Made by a program: the position numbers and the translations under genes
Source: Dickeya lacustris
GTDB taxonomy: Bacteria; Pseudomonadota; Gammaproteobacteria; Enterobacterales; Enterobacteriaceae
DNA: 64,000 nucleotides
Assembly (NCBI RefSeq): GCF_029635795.1
Contig: NZ_CP114280.1
Span: 1,364,001-1,428,000, forward strand
Direction of reading: 5' to 3'
Notes under the pieces: model-generated
Told to the model about the DNA's origin: nothing
Databases searched by the model: none
Seen by the model: only the letters and a program-made list of their open reading frames with translations
Shown: positions 9,833 through 21,018 of the stretch, in pieces
Layout of the letters: every line of letters starts with the position of its first letter
Position numbering within the stretch: the first letter of the stretch is position 1

Positions 9833-12800
9833 TGTATTTCCCCTTCCTGTTTTTGTGCCTGACGGCGGCGTAAACGGTGTGCCAGCCGGTCAAATAACAG
9901 GTAAATCACCGGGGTGGTAAAGAGGGTCAAGACCTGGCTCATCACCAATCCGCCCACCATACAGACTCCGAGTGGACGACGTAGCTCGGCGCCCACGCCG
10001 GTACTAAACATCAGCGGGACGGCACTGAGTAGTGCAGCCATCGTCGTCATCAGGATGGGACGAAAACGCAGCAGACACGCCTGATAAATCGCCTGATAGG
10101 GCGGCATCCCCTGCTCACGCTCTGCCGCCAGCGCAAAATCTATCATCATGATGGCGTTTTTCTTCACGATACCAATCAGCAGGATGATGCCGATAATAGC
10201 GATAATATTCAGATCGCTACCCGCCAGCATTAATGCCAACAGCGCACCGACTCCGGCGGTAGGCAAGGTAGAAAGGATAGTCACCGGATGAATAAAGCTT
10301 TCATACAATACGCCAAGCACGATATACATCGCGACAATCGCGGCGACCACCAGCCAGATAGTGCTGGTTAACGCAGACTGGAATGCCAGCGTACTGCCCT
10401 GGAAACGGGTGATGATATCGCTTGGCAATTGCATCTGTTGCTGGGCTTGTGTAATCGCTGTCACCGCATCGCCCAGCGCATAGCCGGGTGCCACATTGAA
10501 TGAAATCGTGGTGGAGGGGAACTGATCGATATGGTTTATCGACAGCGGCCCTTGCCGCTCTTCAATCGTGGCGATACTGCTAAGGGGAACGGTGCCGCCG
10601 GTGCTGTTGATCAAGCGGATAGCATCAAGCGATGCCAGACCATCATTGTGGTCATGCTGTTGTTCCAACACCACGCGATATTGGTTTGACTGCGTGTAAA
10701 TCGTGGAGATAAGCCGCTGCCCGAACGCATTGTAAAGCGCACTGTCTATCTGTGACATGGTGATACCAAGACGGCTGGCGCTGTCCCGATTCACTTTGAC
10801 ATAGCCAACGGCACCGCCTTCTTGCCAGTCGCTGCTGACATCCTGCACTTGCGGCAGCTTTTGTAATTCAGCCGTGAGTTTGGGCACCCAGGTGCTGAGT
10901 TCATCAAGCGACATGGTTTGCAAGGTAAACTGGTACTGTGTTCGGCTCACTTGTGTGTCGATAGTCAGATCTTGCACCGGTTGCAGATAGAGCCTAACAC
11001 CCGGTATTGCCGCTGTTTGCTGTTGCAACCGGTCTATCACTTCCTGAATGCGCTCGTGGCGATCTTCCAGCGATTTTAGATTGATTTGCAACCGGCCACT
11101 GTTGAGCGATGGATTCGTGCCATCGACGCCAATGAATGACGACACACTCTCAACTGCCGGGTCTTTTAGAATCAGTCGGCTGACTTGCTGTTGCTTATCC
11201 ACCATGCCGCTAAAAGAGATGGTTTGTGAGGCTTGCACCGTCCCTTGAATGATGCCGTTGTCCTGAATCGGGAAAAAGCCTTTCGGGATAACGATATAGA
11301 GAATAACGGTCAGAGCCAGCGTACCAATGGCAACGCCAAGCGTCACCCAAGGGTGGCTTAATACCCGTGTCAGGCCGCGACCGTAAAGGGCTATTACGGC
11401 ATCGAAAAAGCGCTCGCTGGCGCGTGTAAAGCGGTTTTGATGTGTGAGCGCCTGATGACTGAGCAGACGGGCGCACATCATTGGTGTCAGCGTCAGTGAG
11501 ACGACTGCCGAGATGAGGATAGAAACTGCCAGTGTGACGGCGAATTCACGGAACAATCTGCCAATAATATCGCCCATAAACAGCAACGGGATGAGTACGG
11601 CAATCAGCGAGAAGGTCAACGAAATGATAGTAAAACCGATTTCTCCCGCCCCTTTTAGCGCGGCCTGTAACGGTTTTTCCCCTTTTTCGATATAACGGGC
11701 GATGTTCTCGATAACCACTATCGCATCATCAACCACAAAACCGGTGGCGATAGTGAGTGCCATCAACGTCAGGTTATTGATGGAAAAACCAAGAAAATAT
11801 ATGGCCGCAAAGGTTCCGACCAGCGACAGCGGCACGGCAATGCTTGGGATCAGTGTTGCGACCGCATTACGCAAGAACAGGTAAATCACCATCACCACCA
11901 ACGCGATGGCCAGCAGTAACTCGAACTGTACGTCGTCTACCGAGGCGCGGATGGTGGTGGTGCGATCGGTCAGCAGGTTAATGTCCACTGACTTTGGCAT
12001 ACTGGCTTTTAACGCGGGCAGCAGGCTGCGGATATGGTCTGCTGTCGCGATAACGTTAGCGCCGGGCTGGCGCTGAATATTCAAGATGATGGCTTGATTT
12101 TGATTAGACCAGGCGGCTAATCGGGTATTCTCCGGCTCTTGCTCAACGTCAGCGACATCTTGCAAGCGCACTGGCGCGCCGTTTTTCCAGCTAATAATGA
12201 GCCGGCGGTAATCATCCAACGAACGCATCTGATCGTTTGCCGATAAGGTGACAGAGCGTGATGGGCCATCAAAGCTGCCTTTTGGCGTGTTGACGTTAGC
12301 CGCCGTGATCGCCGTGCGTACATTCTCACTGCTAAGTCCATTGGCGGCCAATGCGCCGGGATTGAGTTTCACGCGCACTGAAGGACGCTGCCCTCCAGCC
12401 AGTGCCACCAGCCCAACCCCCTCAACCTGAGCGATTTTTTGCGCAATGCGCGTTTCTATCATGTCTTGTACTTGCGTCATCGGCAGCGCCGTTGACGTGA
12501 CCGCCAGCGTCATAATCGGCGGATCGGCAGGATTGACCTTACTGTAAGTTGGCGGAAAGGGCAGATCGCTTGGCAATAAATTCGTTGCGGCATTAATGGC
12601 CGCCTGCACATCCTGCTCGGCGACATCCAGCGAGAGCGAGAGCTGAAATTGCAGGGTGATGACCGATGCGCCGCCCGCACTCTGGCTCGACATTTGTTTC
12701 AGGCCAGACATACTGCCAAATTGATGCTCCAACGGCGCTGTCACCGCCGAGGTCATGACGTCCGGGCTCGCGCCTGGATACAGTGTGACCACCTGTATGG

Positions 12801-12978
12801 TTGGATAATCGACTTCAGGTAACGCGGAAACCGGCAAGGCGCGGTAGCCGACAATCCCGGCAAGTAAAATCGCCACCATCAGTAGCGTGGTCGCAATCGG
12901 CCTGAGAATAAACAGGCGAGAGGGGCCGCCCCCCGTAACCGGCGTGGGGTCTTGCATCGGCGTCGTCGTCTCCTGCAT
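9829..12978 (-). CDS. mdtB: RND efflux pump subunit MdtB
   Basis: A 1049-residue RND transporter, partner of MdtC in the MdtBC heterotrimer. The N-terminus has about 25 residues of polar leader followed by [18 protein letters not shown] (TM1). The TM4 acidic pair lies in [11 protein letters not shown] near residue 415. Conserved RND blocks include [18 protein letters not shown] and [18 protein letters not shown]. It begins on a TGATG junction with mdtA and overlaps mdtC by four bases, so mdtABC are translated as a coupled set. MdtB is the subunit mainly responsible for proton translocation in E. coli studies. Confidence 0.96.
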   Translation of the reverse strand: MQETTTPMQDPTPVTGGGPSRLFILRPIATTLLMVAILLAGIVGYRALPVSALPEVDYPTIQVVTLYPGASPDVMTSAVTAPLEHQFGSMSGLKQMSSQSAGGASVITLQFQLSLSLDVAEQDVQAAINAATNLLPSDLPFPPTYSKVNPADPPIMTLAVTSTALPMTQVQDMIETRIAQKIAQVEGVGLVALAGGQRPSVRVKLNPGALAANGLSSENVRTAITAANVNTPKGSFDGPSRSVTLSANDQMRSLDDYRRLIISWKNGAPVRLQDVADVEQEPENTRLAAWSNQNQAIILNIQRQPGANVIATADHIRSLLPALKASMPKSVDINLLTDRTTTIRASVDDVQFELLLAIALVVMVIYLFLRNAVATLIPSIAVPLSLVGTFAAIYFLGFSINNLTLMALTIATGFVVDDAIVVIENIARYIEKGEKPLQAALKGAGEIGFTIISLTFSLIAVLIPLLFMGDIIGRLFREFAVTLAVSILISAVVSLTLTPMMCARLLSHQALTHQNRFTRASERFFDAVIALYGRGLTRVLSHPWVTLGVAIGTLALTVILYIVIPKGFFPIQDNGIIQGTVQASQTISFSGMVDKQQQVSRLILKDPAVESVSSFIGVDGTNPSLNSGRLQINLKSLEDRHERIQEVIDRLQQQTAAIPGVRLYLQPVQDLTIDTQVSRTQYQFTLQTMSLDELSTWVPKLTAELQKLPQVQDVSSDWQEGGAVGYVKVNRDSASRLGITMSQIDSALYNAFGQRLISTIYTQSNQYRVVLEQQHDHNDGLASLDAIRLINSTGGTVPLSSIATIEERQGPLSINHIDQFPSTTISFNVAPGYALGDAVTAITQAQQQMQLPSDIITRFQGSTLAFQSALTSTIWLVVAAIVAMYIVLGVLYESFIHPVTILSTLPTAGVGALLALMLAGSDLNIIAIIGIILLIGIVKKNAIMMIDFALAAEREQGMPPYQAIYQACLLRFRPILMTTMAALLSAVPLMFSTGVGAELRRPLGVCMVGGLVMSQVLTLFTTPVIYLLFDRLAHRLRRRQAQKQEGEIQ

Positions 12979-14219
12979 CAGGATTTCTCCGCATTACGCT
13001 GATGTTTTTCACCGCCAGCCGTAGCCTGCGGCGCTGCTGTCGCGGGAGCCAAGACTTCAACGCGGGCACCTTCTGTCAACCTGTCGATACCGTCGGTTAT
13101 CACCCGTTCACCGGCATTCAAGCCGCTGGTGACAACCGTTTGCGGCCCATATTGAATGCTGGTGGTAATAATGTGTTTACTGACCTGATCTTTATCGTTG
13201 AGTACCCAGACAAAGTGGCCTTCGTTACCCATTTGGATAGCCGATGAGGGGGCGATGACCACGTTTTGCAGCGTATCCACTTTCATTTTGATGTTGACAA
13301 ACTGGTTGGGAAACAGCGTGTCATCATTATTGTCAAAGCGGGCTTTCAGTTTGACGGTGCCCGTGGTGGTGTCTATCTGGTTATCCATACTGAGTAAACG
13401 CCCCTGGGAGAGCAGTTGGCGATTGGCGCGATCCCAGGCTTCTACCGGTATTGGTTGGCCCGATTTCTGCGCTTTCAGGACGGTGGCGATATCGCTTTCC
13501 GGTATGGTAAATACCGTATCGATAGGGTGAGTTTGCGTCAGCACTAGCAAATTATCGGTGCTGGTGACGTAGTTGCCGATATCCATCTGGCGTAAGCCAA
13601 CGCGACCACTAAACGGTGCGGTAATTCGGCTGTAGTCGAGCTGCAACTGTGCGCTGGCAACCGAGCCTTGATCCGATTTCACCGTCGCTTCGTATTGGCG
13701 TACCAGCGATTCCTGTGTGTCCAACTGCTGGCGGGAGACCAGGCCGGTTTTTGATAACTGTTGATAGCGTGACAGGTCTTGCCGGGCGTTGACCAGCAGG
13801 GCCTGATCTTTCGCTAACTGGCCTTGCGCCTGGGTCAGCGCCACCTCGAACGGACGGGGGTCAATTTCTGCCAGTAAATCACCGGCTTTAACTTGTTGCC
13901 CCTCCTGAAAGTGGAGAGCCATCAGTTGGCCGCTCACACGGCTATGCACGGTTACTGTGTTAGCGGCCGTGACCGTCCCCAGCGCAGATAAGTAATAGGG
14001 TACGGATGACGAAGAGGAGAGGGCTGCTTGCACCGGCGGTGGCGCTGAAGAGCCCCGGCGACCGCCTCCACTACGGTTTTGCCCCTGGCGTGTTGTTTGC
14101 TGTGCTGTTGTCGCCCCGCTTGCCGGTTCTTCTGATGGTTTGACATGCCGCCAGATAAAAAATGCTGCAACGATAGCGGCAGCCAGTATGAGTAAACGAA
14201 ATAAGCGTGTGGCGTTCAT
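12978..14219 (-). CDS. mdtA: RND periplasmic adaptor MdtA
   Basis: Membrane-fusion protein linking MdtBC to an outer-membrane TolC channel. The 413 residues carry an N-terminal membrane anchor or signal (about 5-23), a low-complexity Ser/Gly/Arg-rich linker, a biotinyl-lipoyl half-motif ([31 protein letters not shown], given in parts: [30 protein letters not shown]), a coiled-coil hairpin ([20 protein letters not shown] region) and beta-barrel segments [13 protein letters not shown] and [14 protein letters not shown]. It is the first gene of mdtABCD-baeSR; a degenerate BaeR-type box lies about 90 bases upstream. Confidence 0.96.
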   Translation of the reverse strand: MNATRLFRLLILAAAIVAAFFIWRHVKPSEEPASGATTAQQTTRQGQNRSGGGRRGSSAPPPVQAALSSSSSVPYYLSALGTVTAANTVTVHSRVSGQLMALHFQEGQQVKAGDLLAEIDPRPFEVALTQAQGQLAKDQALLVNARQDLSRYQQLSKTGLVSRQQLDTQESLVRQYEATVKSDQGSVASAQLQLDYSRITAPFSGRVGLRQMDIGNYVTSTDNLLVLTQTHPIDTVFTIPESDIATVLKAQKSGQPIPVEAWDRANRQLLSQGRLLSMDNQIDTTTGTVKLKARFDNNDDTLFPNQFVNIKMKVDTLQNVVIAPSSAIQMGNEGHFVWVLNDKDQVSKHIITTSIQYGPQTVVTSGLNAGERVITDGIDRLTEGARVEVLAPATAAPQATAGGEKHQRNAEKS

Positions 14220-14309
14220 AATAGTAAAAGGAACCTCCCATCAGCACAGGCAAACATAAGCCCATGAAACACTGAATATTATGATACTAGTTTAAACATC
14301 AACTGAAGG

Positions 14310-14327
14310 ACAAAAGATGGAGGAAAT
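14310..14327 (-). promoter_or_regulatory. Possible BaeR box upstream of mdtA
   Basis: On the minus strand this reads ATTTCCTCCATCTTTTGT. It matches about 12 of 18 positions of the published BaeR consensus TTTTTCTCCATDATTGGC, with the core CTCCAT intact. It lies about 91 bases upstream of the mdtA start codon, where a BaeR site would be expected. The match is partial, so this is an inference. Confidence 0.35.
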
Positions 14328-14352
14328 GTGGAAGATATGTCAGGGTTTGTAG

Positions 14353-14384
14353 AAAAAAATCCCCGATGTAAGGCACATCGGGGA
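14353..14384 (-). terminator. Rho-independent terminator of nupC
   Basis: A perfect 9-10 bp stem (ATCCCCGATG / CATCGGGGAT, loop about TGCCTTA-sized) is followed on the minus strand by seven T residues (14353-14359). It lies 57 bases past the nupC stop codon. Confidence 0.9.
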
Positions 14385-14440
14385 TAGAGAACACCATTTT
14401 ATGGCGTTACGTGTCATCACGCATTGGCGAGGGCCGGGTA

Positions 14441-15622
14441 TTACAGCACCAGACCTGCTACCGCAGCAGACAGCAAACTGACCAGCGTAGAACCATAAAC
14501 AAGTTTTAGACCAAAGCGAGAAACGGTGTTGCCCTGCATCTCGTTAAGGCCTTTGATAGCACCAGCCACAATACCGATAGAGGCAAAGTTCGCGAATGAC
14601 ACCAGAAAGACTGACAGAATGCCAACGCTACGCGGTGATAACTGTGCCGCGATTTTCTGCATTTCTATCATGGCTACAAATTCGTTAGAAACCAGTTTGG
14701 TTGCCATGATGCTACCGACCTGCAACGCTTCTGCCTTCGGTACGCCCACAATCCAGGCAAACGGATAGAACACATAACCCAGAATTTCCTGGAAGCTCAG
14801 ACCGAATACTGCGCTAAACAGTGCGTTGATGGCGGCAATCAGGGCGATAAAACCAATCAGCATCGCCGCGACGATAATCGCAACTTTAAAGCCTGCCAGA
14901 ATATATTCACCCAGCATTTCGAAGAAACTCTGTCCTTCGTGCAGATCGTTTAAGTGCAGCTCTTTCTCTTCACTTGTCTGGTAGGGGTTAATCAGTGACA
15001 GGACGATGAAGGTGCTAAACATATTGAGTACCAGCGCGGCAACAACATATTTGGCCTCCAGCATGGACATGTAGGCACCGACAATCGACATAGATACCGT
15101 AGACATCGCGGTTGCCGCCATGGTGTACATGCGTTTTTCGGACATCTGACCCAGGATATCTTTATAAGCGATGAAGTTTTCAGACTGACCGAGGATCAGT
15201 GAGCTTACCGCATTAAAGGATTCCAGCTTACCCATGCCGTTGATTTTGGAGAGCACGGTACCAATCAGGCGGATAACCAGTGGTAACAGTTTGATGTGTT
15301 GCAAAATCCCAATCAAGGCAGAAATGAAGACGATTGGGCACAGCACTTTCAGGAAGAAGACGAAACCATTATTGCCGATATTCCCAAAGACAAACCCTGT
15401 ACCTTCACCAGCGAAAGCCAGCAGTTTATCAAATAAGCCTGCAAAGCCCTGAACAAAGCCCAGACCGGCGCTTGAGTAGAGGAAGAAGTAAGCGAGCAGA
15501 ATTTCGATAACTAGAAGCTGAATAATATACCGGATGCGAATGCTTTTGCGATCGCGGCACACCAGCAGTGACAAGCCGGCGACAACAATCAGAGCCAGAA
15601 TAAATTGCAGAATGTTGGACAT
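14441..15622 (-). CDS. nupC: Nucleoside permease NupC
   Basis: Concentrative nucleoside transporter that imports nucleosides with protons through the inner membrane. The 393-residue hydrophobic protein has the CNT-family Gate domain ([17 protein letters not shown]) and nucleoside-binding domains ([65 protein letters not shown]). The near-identity of these blocks to E. coli NupC as I recall it distinguishes it from NupX and PsuT. It is a single gene bounded by its own terminator. CytR/CRP control is known for E. coli nupC; I did not identify convincing sites here. Confidence 0.92.
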   Translation of the reverse strand: MSNILQFILALIVVAGLSLLVCRDRKSIRIRYIIQLLVIEILLAYFFLYSSAGLGFVQGFAGLFDKLLAFAGEGTGFVFGNIGNNGFVFFLKVLCPIVFISALIGILQHIKLLPLVIRLIGTVLSKINGMGKLESFNAVSSLILGQSENFIAYKDILGQMSEKRMYTMAATAMSTVSMSIVGAYMSMLEAKYVVAALVLNMFSTFIVLSLINPYQTSEEKELHLNDLHEGQSFFEMLGEYILAGFKVAIIVAAMLIGFIALIAAINALFSAVFGLSFQEILGYVFYPFAWIVGVPKAEALQVGSIMATKLVSNEFVAMIEMQKIAAQLSPRSVGILSVFLVSFANFASIGIVAGAIKGLNEMQGNTVSRFGLKLVYGSTLVSLLSAAVAGLVL

Positions 15623-15979
15623 GTTTGCTCCAAATTATGATAGGGGCCGATTTTTGGTCGTCATTTTATGTAACGATTGCGCTTAAAATGAGATGTAAGG
15701 CGCAAAAACTGAATTATATCTTGGAAATTAACCTAAACTGAAGCACAGGTCTCATAGCATTCACTTCTGCCTGAGTGATTGTCGCTATAACACAGGCTGA
15801 TTGAGCGTATTTTCAGCCGGGCGTGCTCAGGGTTTGGCAATATATATCAGACAATAAAAAAACAGCCCTAAAAAAAGGGCTGTTTTTGTTAAAAGGCACT
15901 GACTTTCTCTAAGAGAACCGGCTGTTTTAACACAGCAGGCAAGCAGTCCCTTTAAGACAGTAATGACGTATCAGCGTGA
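15623..15979. other. Intergenic region between ompA and nupC
   Basis: A 357-base gap holding the nupC 5-prime region and the ompA terminator (annotated separately). The remainder is AT-rich and I see no convincing ORF, tRNA or repeat in it. Confidence 0.6.
15855..15890. terminator. Bidirectional-looking rho-independent terminator after ompA
   Basis: The stem AACAGCCCT / AGGGCTGTT with a short A-rich loop is flanked by A-tract on the left and T-tract on the right, so it can act on both strands. It lies about 90 bases beyond the ompA stop codon on the minus strand and is presumably its main terminator. Confidence 0.88.
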
Positions 15980-17044
15980 TTAAGCCTGAGGCTGAGTCAC
16001 TACGTCTTTGATGCCTTTAACTTCGATTTCAACGCGACGATCGGGTGCCAGGCAGTCGATCAGTGCAGCGCGAGCTTTGGTGTTAGCGCAGCTAGAGCCA
16101 GAAACCGGGTTGGCTTTGCCCATACCACGAGCGGAGATCTTGTTAGAAGGAATACCTTTGTGTACCAGGTAATCAACAACAGTCTGTGCGCGTTTGGTAG
16201 ACAGAGTCAGGTTGTACTGATCAGAACCCAGACGGTCAGTAAAGCCCATAACGACAACAGAGCCATCTTTCGGATCCAGAGTGCTTAACTGGGTGTACAG
16301 CTGATCCAGTGAGCGCTGGCCTTCCGGTTTCAGCGTTGCTTTGTTGAAGTTAAACAGCACGTCAGATTTCAGCGTGAAACGCTTGGTCTGTACTACTGGC
16401 GCTGGAGCGGCAACCGGAGCCGGTGCAGCAACAGGAGCCGGAGCTGGGGCAGCAGTTTCCTGACCGAAACGGTAAGAAACGCCAACGCTCAACAGGCCAT
16501 TATCAGGACGACCACCAACGGTTGCTGAGTCGCCGATGTTGTTCACCCACTGATAGTCCAGACGGGTAGCCCAGTTTTTGGTGACTGCGTATTCAACACC
16601 GACTGCGGCCAGCGGAGAAACACCGGTATCGTGGTTGCTTGGGCCAGTGCTGTCTTTGCTGTCAGCGCGCCATACAAAACCACCCAGACGGGTATAGACG
16701 TCGAGATCGTCAACAATCGGGTAGCTCAATTTGGCTGCCAACTGAACGCCCTGAGCTTTGAAACTGCCATGGTTGCCTTCGGCGTATTTCATACGACCCA
16801 GCCAGTCATAGCCCATTTCAAAACCCAGGTACTGGTTTGCCTGATAGCCACCAAATGCACCAGCGCCCAACTGATTTTTGGACGGGTTGGTGACATTGTA
16901 GCCATTGCCAGTCAGGTTGGTATCGTGATACTGGGACCAACCCAGTTTACCACCTGCGTACCAAGTGTTATCGTTCGGTGCGGCTTGTGCTACGGTAGCA
17001 AAGCCAGCCAGTGCCACTGCAATCGCGATAGCTGTTTTTTTCAT
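15980..17044 (-). CDS. ompA: Outer-membrane porin/anchor OmpA
   Basis: Major outer-membrane protein that links the outer membrane to peptidoglycan. The start is placed at ATG 17044 ([14 protein letters not shown]), because the reading frame upstream of it ([10 protein letters not shown]) is not part of the conserved signal peptide. The signal peptide is cleaved after AQA (residue 21), giving mature [11 protein letters not shown]. An eight-stranded barrel follows to about residue 190, then a repetitive Ala-Pro-Val linker, then an OmpA-like peptidoglycan-binding domain ([46 protein letters not shown]). At 354 residues it has family-typical length. A strong -35/-10 pair lies about 140 bases upstream, consistent with the long ompA leader. 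Confidence 0.97.
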   Translation of the reverse strand: MKKTAIAIAVALAGFATVAQAAPNDNTWYAGGKLGWSQYHDTNLTGNGYNVTNPSKNQLGAGAFGGYQANQYLGFEMGYDWLGRMKYAEGNHGSFKAQGVQLAAKLSYPIVDDLDVYTRLGGFVWRADSKDSTGPSNHDTGVSPLAAVGVEYAVTKNWATRLDYQWVNNIGDSATVGGRPDNGLLSVGVSYRFGQETAAPAPAPVAAPAPVAAPAPVVQTKRFTLKSDVLFNFNKATLKPEGQRSLDQLYTQLSTLDPKDGSVVVMGFTDRLGSDQYNLTLSTKRAQTVVDYLVHKGIPSNKISARGMGKANPVSGSSCANTKARAALIDCLAPDRRVEIEVKGIKDVVTQPQA

Positions 17045-17408
17045 TTTACGCCTCATTATCATCCAAATCGGCAATTAGCGCTGAACGCTAATCCGCCTTT
17101 GGTTAAAATCCTTTCACGGAGACATTGCCCTCGGTGTAATAACTACTGCCAGTCAACTGACGTTATGATGAAGGGCAACTCCAGCGTGCTAAAGTCTACA
17201 ACGTGGGGAGAAAGTTACAAGTATGATGTGACAGGCTCCTTGAAAAAACCGGCCATTCATACATAACTACTAACAATTAATCAGCGATTTTATCTGATTA
17301 TTCTGAAATACCCTGATATTAAAACTTCGTGATTACAGCGCGGGCGCTGTATTTTCAGGGATGATGCTCAGAACAGGGGTTGTGGGTAAGAAAAATCCCA
17401 ATATTCAC
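17045..17408. other. ompA leader and sulA 3-prime intergenic region
   Basis: A 364-base gap holding the ompA promoter and a leader of about 140 bases, the kind of long untranslated region that in E. coli governs ompA mRNA stability and small-RNA control. The part nearest sulA contains an imperfect GCGCGGGCGC stem. No supported ORF was seen. Confidence 0.55.
17193..17220 (-). promoter_or_regulatory. Probable ompA promoter
   Basis: On the minus strand TTGTAA and TAGACT are separated by 16 bases. Transcription from here would start near 17186 and give a leader of about 142 bases, close to the known length of the E. coli ompA leader. Inferred from spacing and consensus only. Confidence 0.5.
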
Positions 17409-17903
17409 TTAATGATACAATCCAGAGTGAATTCTCAGTGTGGAAAAGTGTCTTACGATTGTTTTTTCCTCTGAACGCAGGATGAACCCATAGGTATTTC
17501 CATGCAAAGCAGCGTTTTGTAACCGCACTTTTTGTTCATTATCCAGCTCGTTGTCTAACCAACACAGCACCGCGCTATAGTTGCCCGTCATCAACGCTCT
17601 CTCCATTGCGTCAACAATCGATATGGATTTAACGCGATAAAGCTCGACCATTTTTTCCAGCGGTAGGCCCGCCTGCTGCAACCACAGGCGGCTCAGTTTT
17701 TGTTGTGGTGACAACCAAAGTAACCAGCGTGATTGCGCCCCAAGTTGCTGTAAGAGCGGCAGTAACAGCGGCGTTAATAGCGTATGACCATCACTGTAAA
17801 CAATTTCGCTGATAAACCCACCTGAGTTTGCCGTTGTCACTGTGCTATGGGCAGGGGATGAAGCATGACAAACGCTCGTGGTACGAATGAGTTGAGTCTG
17901 CAT
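17409..17903 (-). CDS. sulA: SOS cell-division inhibitor SulA
   Basis: SOS-induced inhibitor that binds FtsZ and blocks septation, degraded by Lon. I place the start at ATG 17903 (MQTQLIRTT, 164 residues) because the LexA operator lies only about 20 bases upstream; a longer frame to 17966 would run through the operator. Conserved stretches are GFISEIVYSDG, LLLPLLQQLG, QSRWLLWLSPQQKLSR and the C-terminal HSGLYH, the region recognised by Lon. Its position between ompA and sxy matches E. coli. The N-terminal 30 residues are poorly conserved, as is usual in the family. Confidence 0.95.
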   Translation of the reverse strand: MQTQLIRTTSVCHASSPAHSTVTTANSGGFISEIVYSDGHTLLTPLLLPLLQQLGAQSRWLLWLSPQQKLSRLWLQQAGLPLEKMVELYRVKSISIVDAMERALMTGNYSAVLCWLDNELDNEQKVRLQNAALHGNTYGFILRSEEKTIVRHFSTLRIHSGLYH

Positions 17904-17923
17904 AAGTGTTGATCTCACAGTGA

Positions 17924-17943
17924 TACTGTATGTAAATACAGTA
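17924..17943 (-). promoter_or_regulatory. LexA operator of sulA
   Basis: The 20-base site TACTGTATGTAAATACAGTA is a near-perfect palindrome and matches the LexA consensus TACTGTATATATATACAGTA in 18 of 20 positions, with intact CTGT and ACAG half-sites. It ends about 20 bases before the sulA start codon, where LexA would occlude the promoter. Confidence 0.95.
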
Positions 17944-18121
17944 TCTGTTGTGTGGGCAAAGATCAATCAGAATTTCTGAAAGCGTCTCGCATAATCAGTA
18001 TGTCATTGCCGCGATAACACATTTTGTCTTTGAAGATGTTGTGCGGCTGTGTTTAATTAATTGTTAAGAATGTGGATGCATTTAAAAATAAGGTTAAAAC
18101 TTTCAATACAAGGAATAAGTA

Positions 18122-18763
18122 ATGAAAAACCTATGTGAAAAAAGGATTTTGCAAGCGAAACGCGTCTTTGCGCCATTGGGTAACATTCTCTCGCGTTCTC
18201 AATTCGGTGGTTACAGCATTGCTGCTGATGGCGTTATTTTTGCTCTGGTATCCGGTGGTGAGCTCTATTTACGTGCGGCACCGGACAATGAAGATTTTTT
18301 TCTTGGCCGGCAGATAGCAAAGCTGGTGTATACCAAACGAGGTATCCCTGTGCCGTTGAATTATTATCTGGTTGGTGAAACGCTGTGGCGAGATGAAACA
18401 GCACTACTGGAATTAGGAATGCAGTCTTTACAGGGGGCCAGGCATGATAAAGCTGCCAGAGCCAGTCGTATTCGACTGAAGGATTTGCCGAATATCAATC
18501 ACGATCTGGAGCGGTTACTCTGGAAAGTGGGGATCAAGAATATTGATGAGTTACACCGTTTAGGTGCGAAAACCAGCTATCTCAAATTGAGGTCTGTGAG
18601 TCAGCATTTGAGTGTGAATGTGCTGCTGGCGTTAGCCGGGGCAATTTGTGGTGTTCACCAGGCGGCCCTACCTCAAGGCGTGCGTAGCGAACTGATTGAA
18701 TGGTTTGAACAGCATACGCCATCATATCGCTCAGTACGCGCCATCGCGCGTCATGAGCCTTGA
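18122..18763 (+). CDS. sxy: Competence regulator Sxy (TfoX)
   Basis: Coactivator that works with CRP at CRP-S promoters to turn on DNA-uptake genes. The 213 residues split into a TfoX N-terminal domain (about 15-105: FGGYSIAADGVIFALV, ELYLRAAP) and a TfoX C-terminal helix-hairpin domain (about 115-200: LKDLPNINHDLERLLWKVGI, DELHRLGAKTSYLKLR, ALAGAICGVH). A good ribosome site AAGGAATAAGT precedes the start. It is divergent from sulA and convergent with yccS, as in E. coli. Confidence 0.94.
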   Translation: MKNLCEKRILQAKRVFAPLGNILSRSQFGGYSIAADGVIFALVSGGELYLRAAPDNEDFFLGRQIAKLVYTKRGIPVPLNYYLVGETLWRDETALLELGMQSLQGARHDKAARASRIRLKDLPNINHDLERLLWKVGIKNIDELHRLGAKTSYLKLRSVSQHLSVNVLLALAGAICGVHQAALPQGVRSELIEWFEQHTPSYRSVRAIARHEP

Positions 18764-18786
18764 TGAGGCGTCTGCTGTGGTTAGTG

Positions 18787-21003
18787 TTACCTGTCTGCTG
18801 GCGGCGATGAAGATGATGAAGATAACGTGGCTGCTGTAGCGTGATGCGCATGGTCAATGAGCTGCTTTTTTAATTGCGTCAGTTCAGGTAACAAGCCTGT
18901 GATTAAGCGAATTTGTTGCAACACAAGCTGCTCATGGCTGTTTTTTTCTGGCGATTGCGCCTGGATGCGCTTATTCAGCGCATCTAACTCTTTCGTTAAT
19001 GCTGCCGCATAGTGGCTTTGCTCCTGAGCCTTCTGGTGTAAGGCATCGCCCACATAGCAGACGGCATCGTTGAGCAACAGGAGCGTATCGGCAGAGCCAA
19101 TGCGTGCGCGGTGAGCGCCGAGCGTTGAGATATAGCCGAGCAGGGTATGGTTCAGGCACATTAGGCGGAAGGCCTGCTCCAATGTGTCGGCTTGGGTGTG
19201 AGGCTCGGCAGACATGTTTGATACTACCGATGCCAGTTCTGCATCGCTGTTGTGGGCGTCCCGGCGGGCAATACGATAAGGTAGGCTGTTGTCCTTACCC
19301 TGATGATATTGCACCATAATGGCATCAAGATAGCGGCAATCATGCTCGACGGCTTTATTGATAACCGCATCCAGACGGCGAAACTTCCAGTCCGGCCAGA
19401 TAAAACTCACCGCAGCCCAGGCGATAGCACAACCGAGCAAGGTATCGACAACGCGTGGAATCGCAACCTCAAGCCCCTCGCCCAACAGGTTAAAGCACAT
19501 CAATACCAGCAGCGTAATAAACAGTGTCGCTTGTGCGTATTGCACCGTTCTAAGGGCAAAAAACAGCACACCACTCATGACTATCAACGCTAACTGCCCC
19601 TCTTGTGATGGAACGATATACAGTAGGGGAACGCCACATAACACGCCACCGATCGTGCCGATAATACGTAATGCGAGACGCCGCCGCGTTGCGCTGTAGT
19701 TAGGCTGGCAAACAAACAGGCTGGTGAGCAAAATCCAGTAACCGTGTTGCAGGCCGGTCAGTTGTATAATGCTGTAACCGGTACACAGCACTAAAGACAT
19801 TCTTACCGCATGACGAAACAGTGCCGATTGCGGCGTAAGATGCCGACAAATGCGCAGCCAGACATCGCTCCAACCGGTAATTTTGTCTTCAGACAGCCGA
19901 TTTTCTGTAGAGAGACGATGGTTGTTCCGTTCCAGAATTTGCTCTGATTGAATGTTGACCAATTGCGCTTCAATCGCCCGCAAATTGTTTAAAAGATGGC
20001 GTAATGCTTTGACTGACAAGACATCTTCACCTTGTGCCTCCAGACGATTAAGCGCCGCATCAAGATGGAAAAACGCCCGTTCGATGCGATGGTCATGCTG
20101 ATATTTTTGTTGTAATAAAATCGATTGGCAAACCTGTAAGCACGCCTGAGACAGAATAAACAGCAGGCGCTGAAAGCGAAAAGGGACATCGGTATAGCGC
20201 AGAGCATGGCGCAACTGGTCGTACTGAATATGTGCAGAGCTGGCGCGTTCGTGAATATCCTGCGCGACAAAATAATAGTGCAGGGTACGGCGAGTGCCGC
20301 GCTGACCGCGATCGCCCCGCAATCGCGTAAGCAGTGAGGCTTTTGCCTGATTGAGCGTCTCAACGAGTTGGCTATTTGCCATCGCCACATCGATGAGCGG
20401 TTGGTCATTATCTTCGATATCGGGGTCGAACAGATTGGATTTGACCTCCAGATAGTGTGCCAGTTGCTGGTAGCAGCGAGCCAGATTGTCCTGCAATGGC
20501 CGGATTGGAAAGATGACGTGCCCCAACAGGGTTAGCAAGTTGTACCACAGTGCGCCCACGAGCAATAAAAACGGTTGTTGATACCAACTGCTGTAAAGCG
20601 ACACCCCAAGCATGGTGTAAATCGCTATCAATAATGCGCCAAACGCGATAGTGGCATAACGCTGCCCCAGCGACCCTAACAGGATAAAACTCCAGGTGGA
20701 GAGGGCTAATCCAATAATAAATAGCCAAGGGTAGGGATACAGTAACTCAATGGATACTGAGGCAAGAAAGAAACAAGCTAATGTAATTAATAGGTTAAAT
20801 ACTCTTCCTGATAAACGGTCATCCAGATCGGTTAATGCGGCGGCGACAACGCCGAGCGTTAGCGGGATAGTGCTGGTTGTCACGCCAAGCCACCAGGGAA
20901 CCACGGCAGTGCCTGTCAGCGCGACCAGAATACGTAAGTTGTAAAGCCAACTGCTGTTGTAGAAAAAGCGCTTTACGCCAGTATTGATGAAAGATTGCAC
21001 CAT
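18787..21003 (-). CDS. yccS: FUSC-family inner-membrane protein YccS
   Basis: A 738-residue integral membrane protein of the YccS/YhfK family, with two sets of membrane segments (about 20-150 and 395-520) flanking long soluble helical regions. Conserved elements include PLTLGVVAAALTDLDDRL, HGYWILLTSLFVCQPNYSATRRRL and GTIGGVLCGVPLLY, typical of the FUSC aromatic-acid-exporter-like superfamily. Physiological substrate unknown. The stop is preceded by a Ser-rich tail. It lies 15 bases downstream of yccF with which it forms a two-gene unit. Confidence 0.92.
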   Translation of the reverse strand: MVQSFINTGVKRFFYNSSWLYNLRILVALTGTAVVPWWLGVTTSTIPLTLGVVAAALTDLDDRLSGRVFNLLITLACFFLASVSIELLYPYPWLFIIGLALSTWSFILLGSLGQRYATIAFGALLIAIYTMLGVSLYSSWYQQPFLLLVGALWYNLLTLLGHVIFPIRPLQDNLARCYQQLAHYLEVKSNLFDPDIEDNDQPLIDVAMANSQLVETLNQAKASLLTRLRGDRGQRGTRRTLHYYFVAQDIHERASSAHIQYDQLRHALRYTDVPFRFQRLLFILSQACLQVCQSILLQQKYQHDHRIERAFFHLDAALNRLEAQGEDVLSVKALRHLLNNLRAIEAQLVNIQSEQILERNNHRLSTENRLSEDKITGWSDVWLRICRHLTPQSALFRHAVRMSLVLCTGYSIIQLTGLQHGYWILLTSLFVCQPNYSATRRRLALRIIGTIGGVLCGVPLLYIVPSQEGQLALIVMSGVLFFALRTVQYAQATLFITLLVLMCFNLLGEGLEVAIPRVVDTLLGCAIAWAAVSFIWPDWKFRRLDAVINKAVEHDCRYLDAIMVQYHQGKDNSLPYRIARRDAHNSDAELASVVSNMSAEPHTQADTLEQAFRLMCLNHTLLGYISTLGAHRARIGSADTLLLLNDAVCYVGDALHQKAQEQSHYAAALTKELDALNKRIQAQSPEKNSHEQLVLQQIRLITGLLPELTQLKKQLIDHAHHATAATLSSSSSSPPADR

Positions 21004-21018
21004 GATAAATAGCCCTGA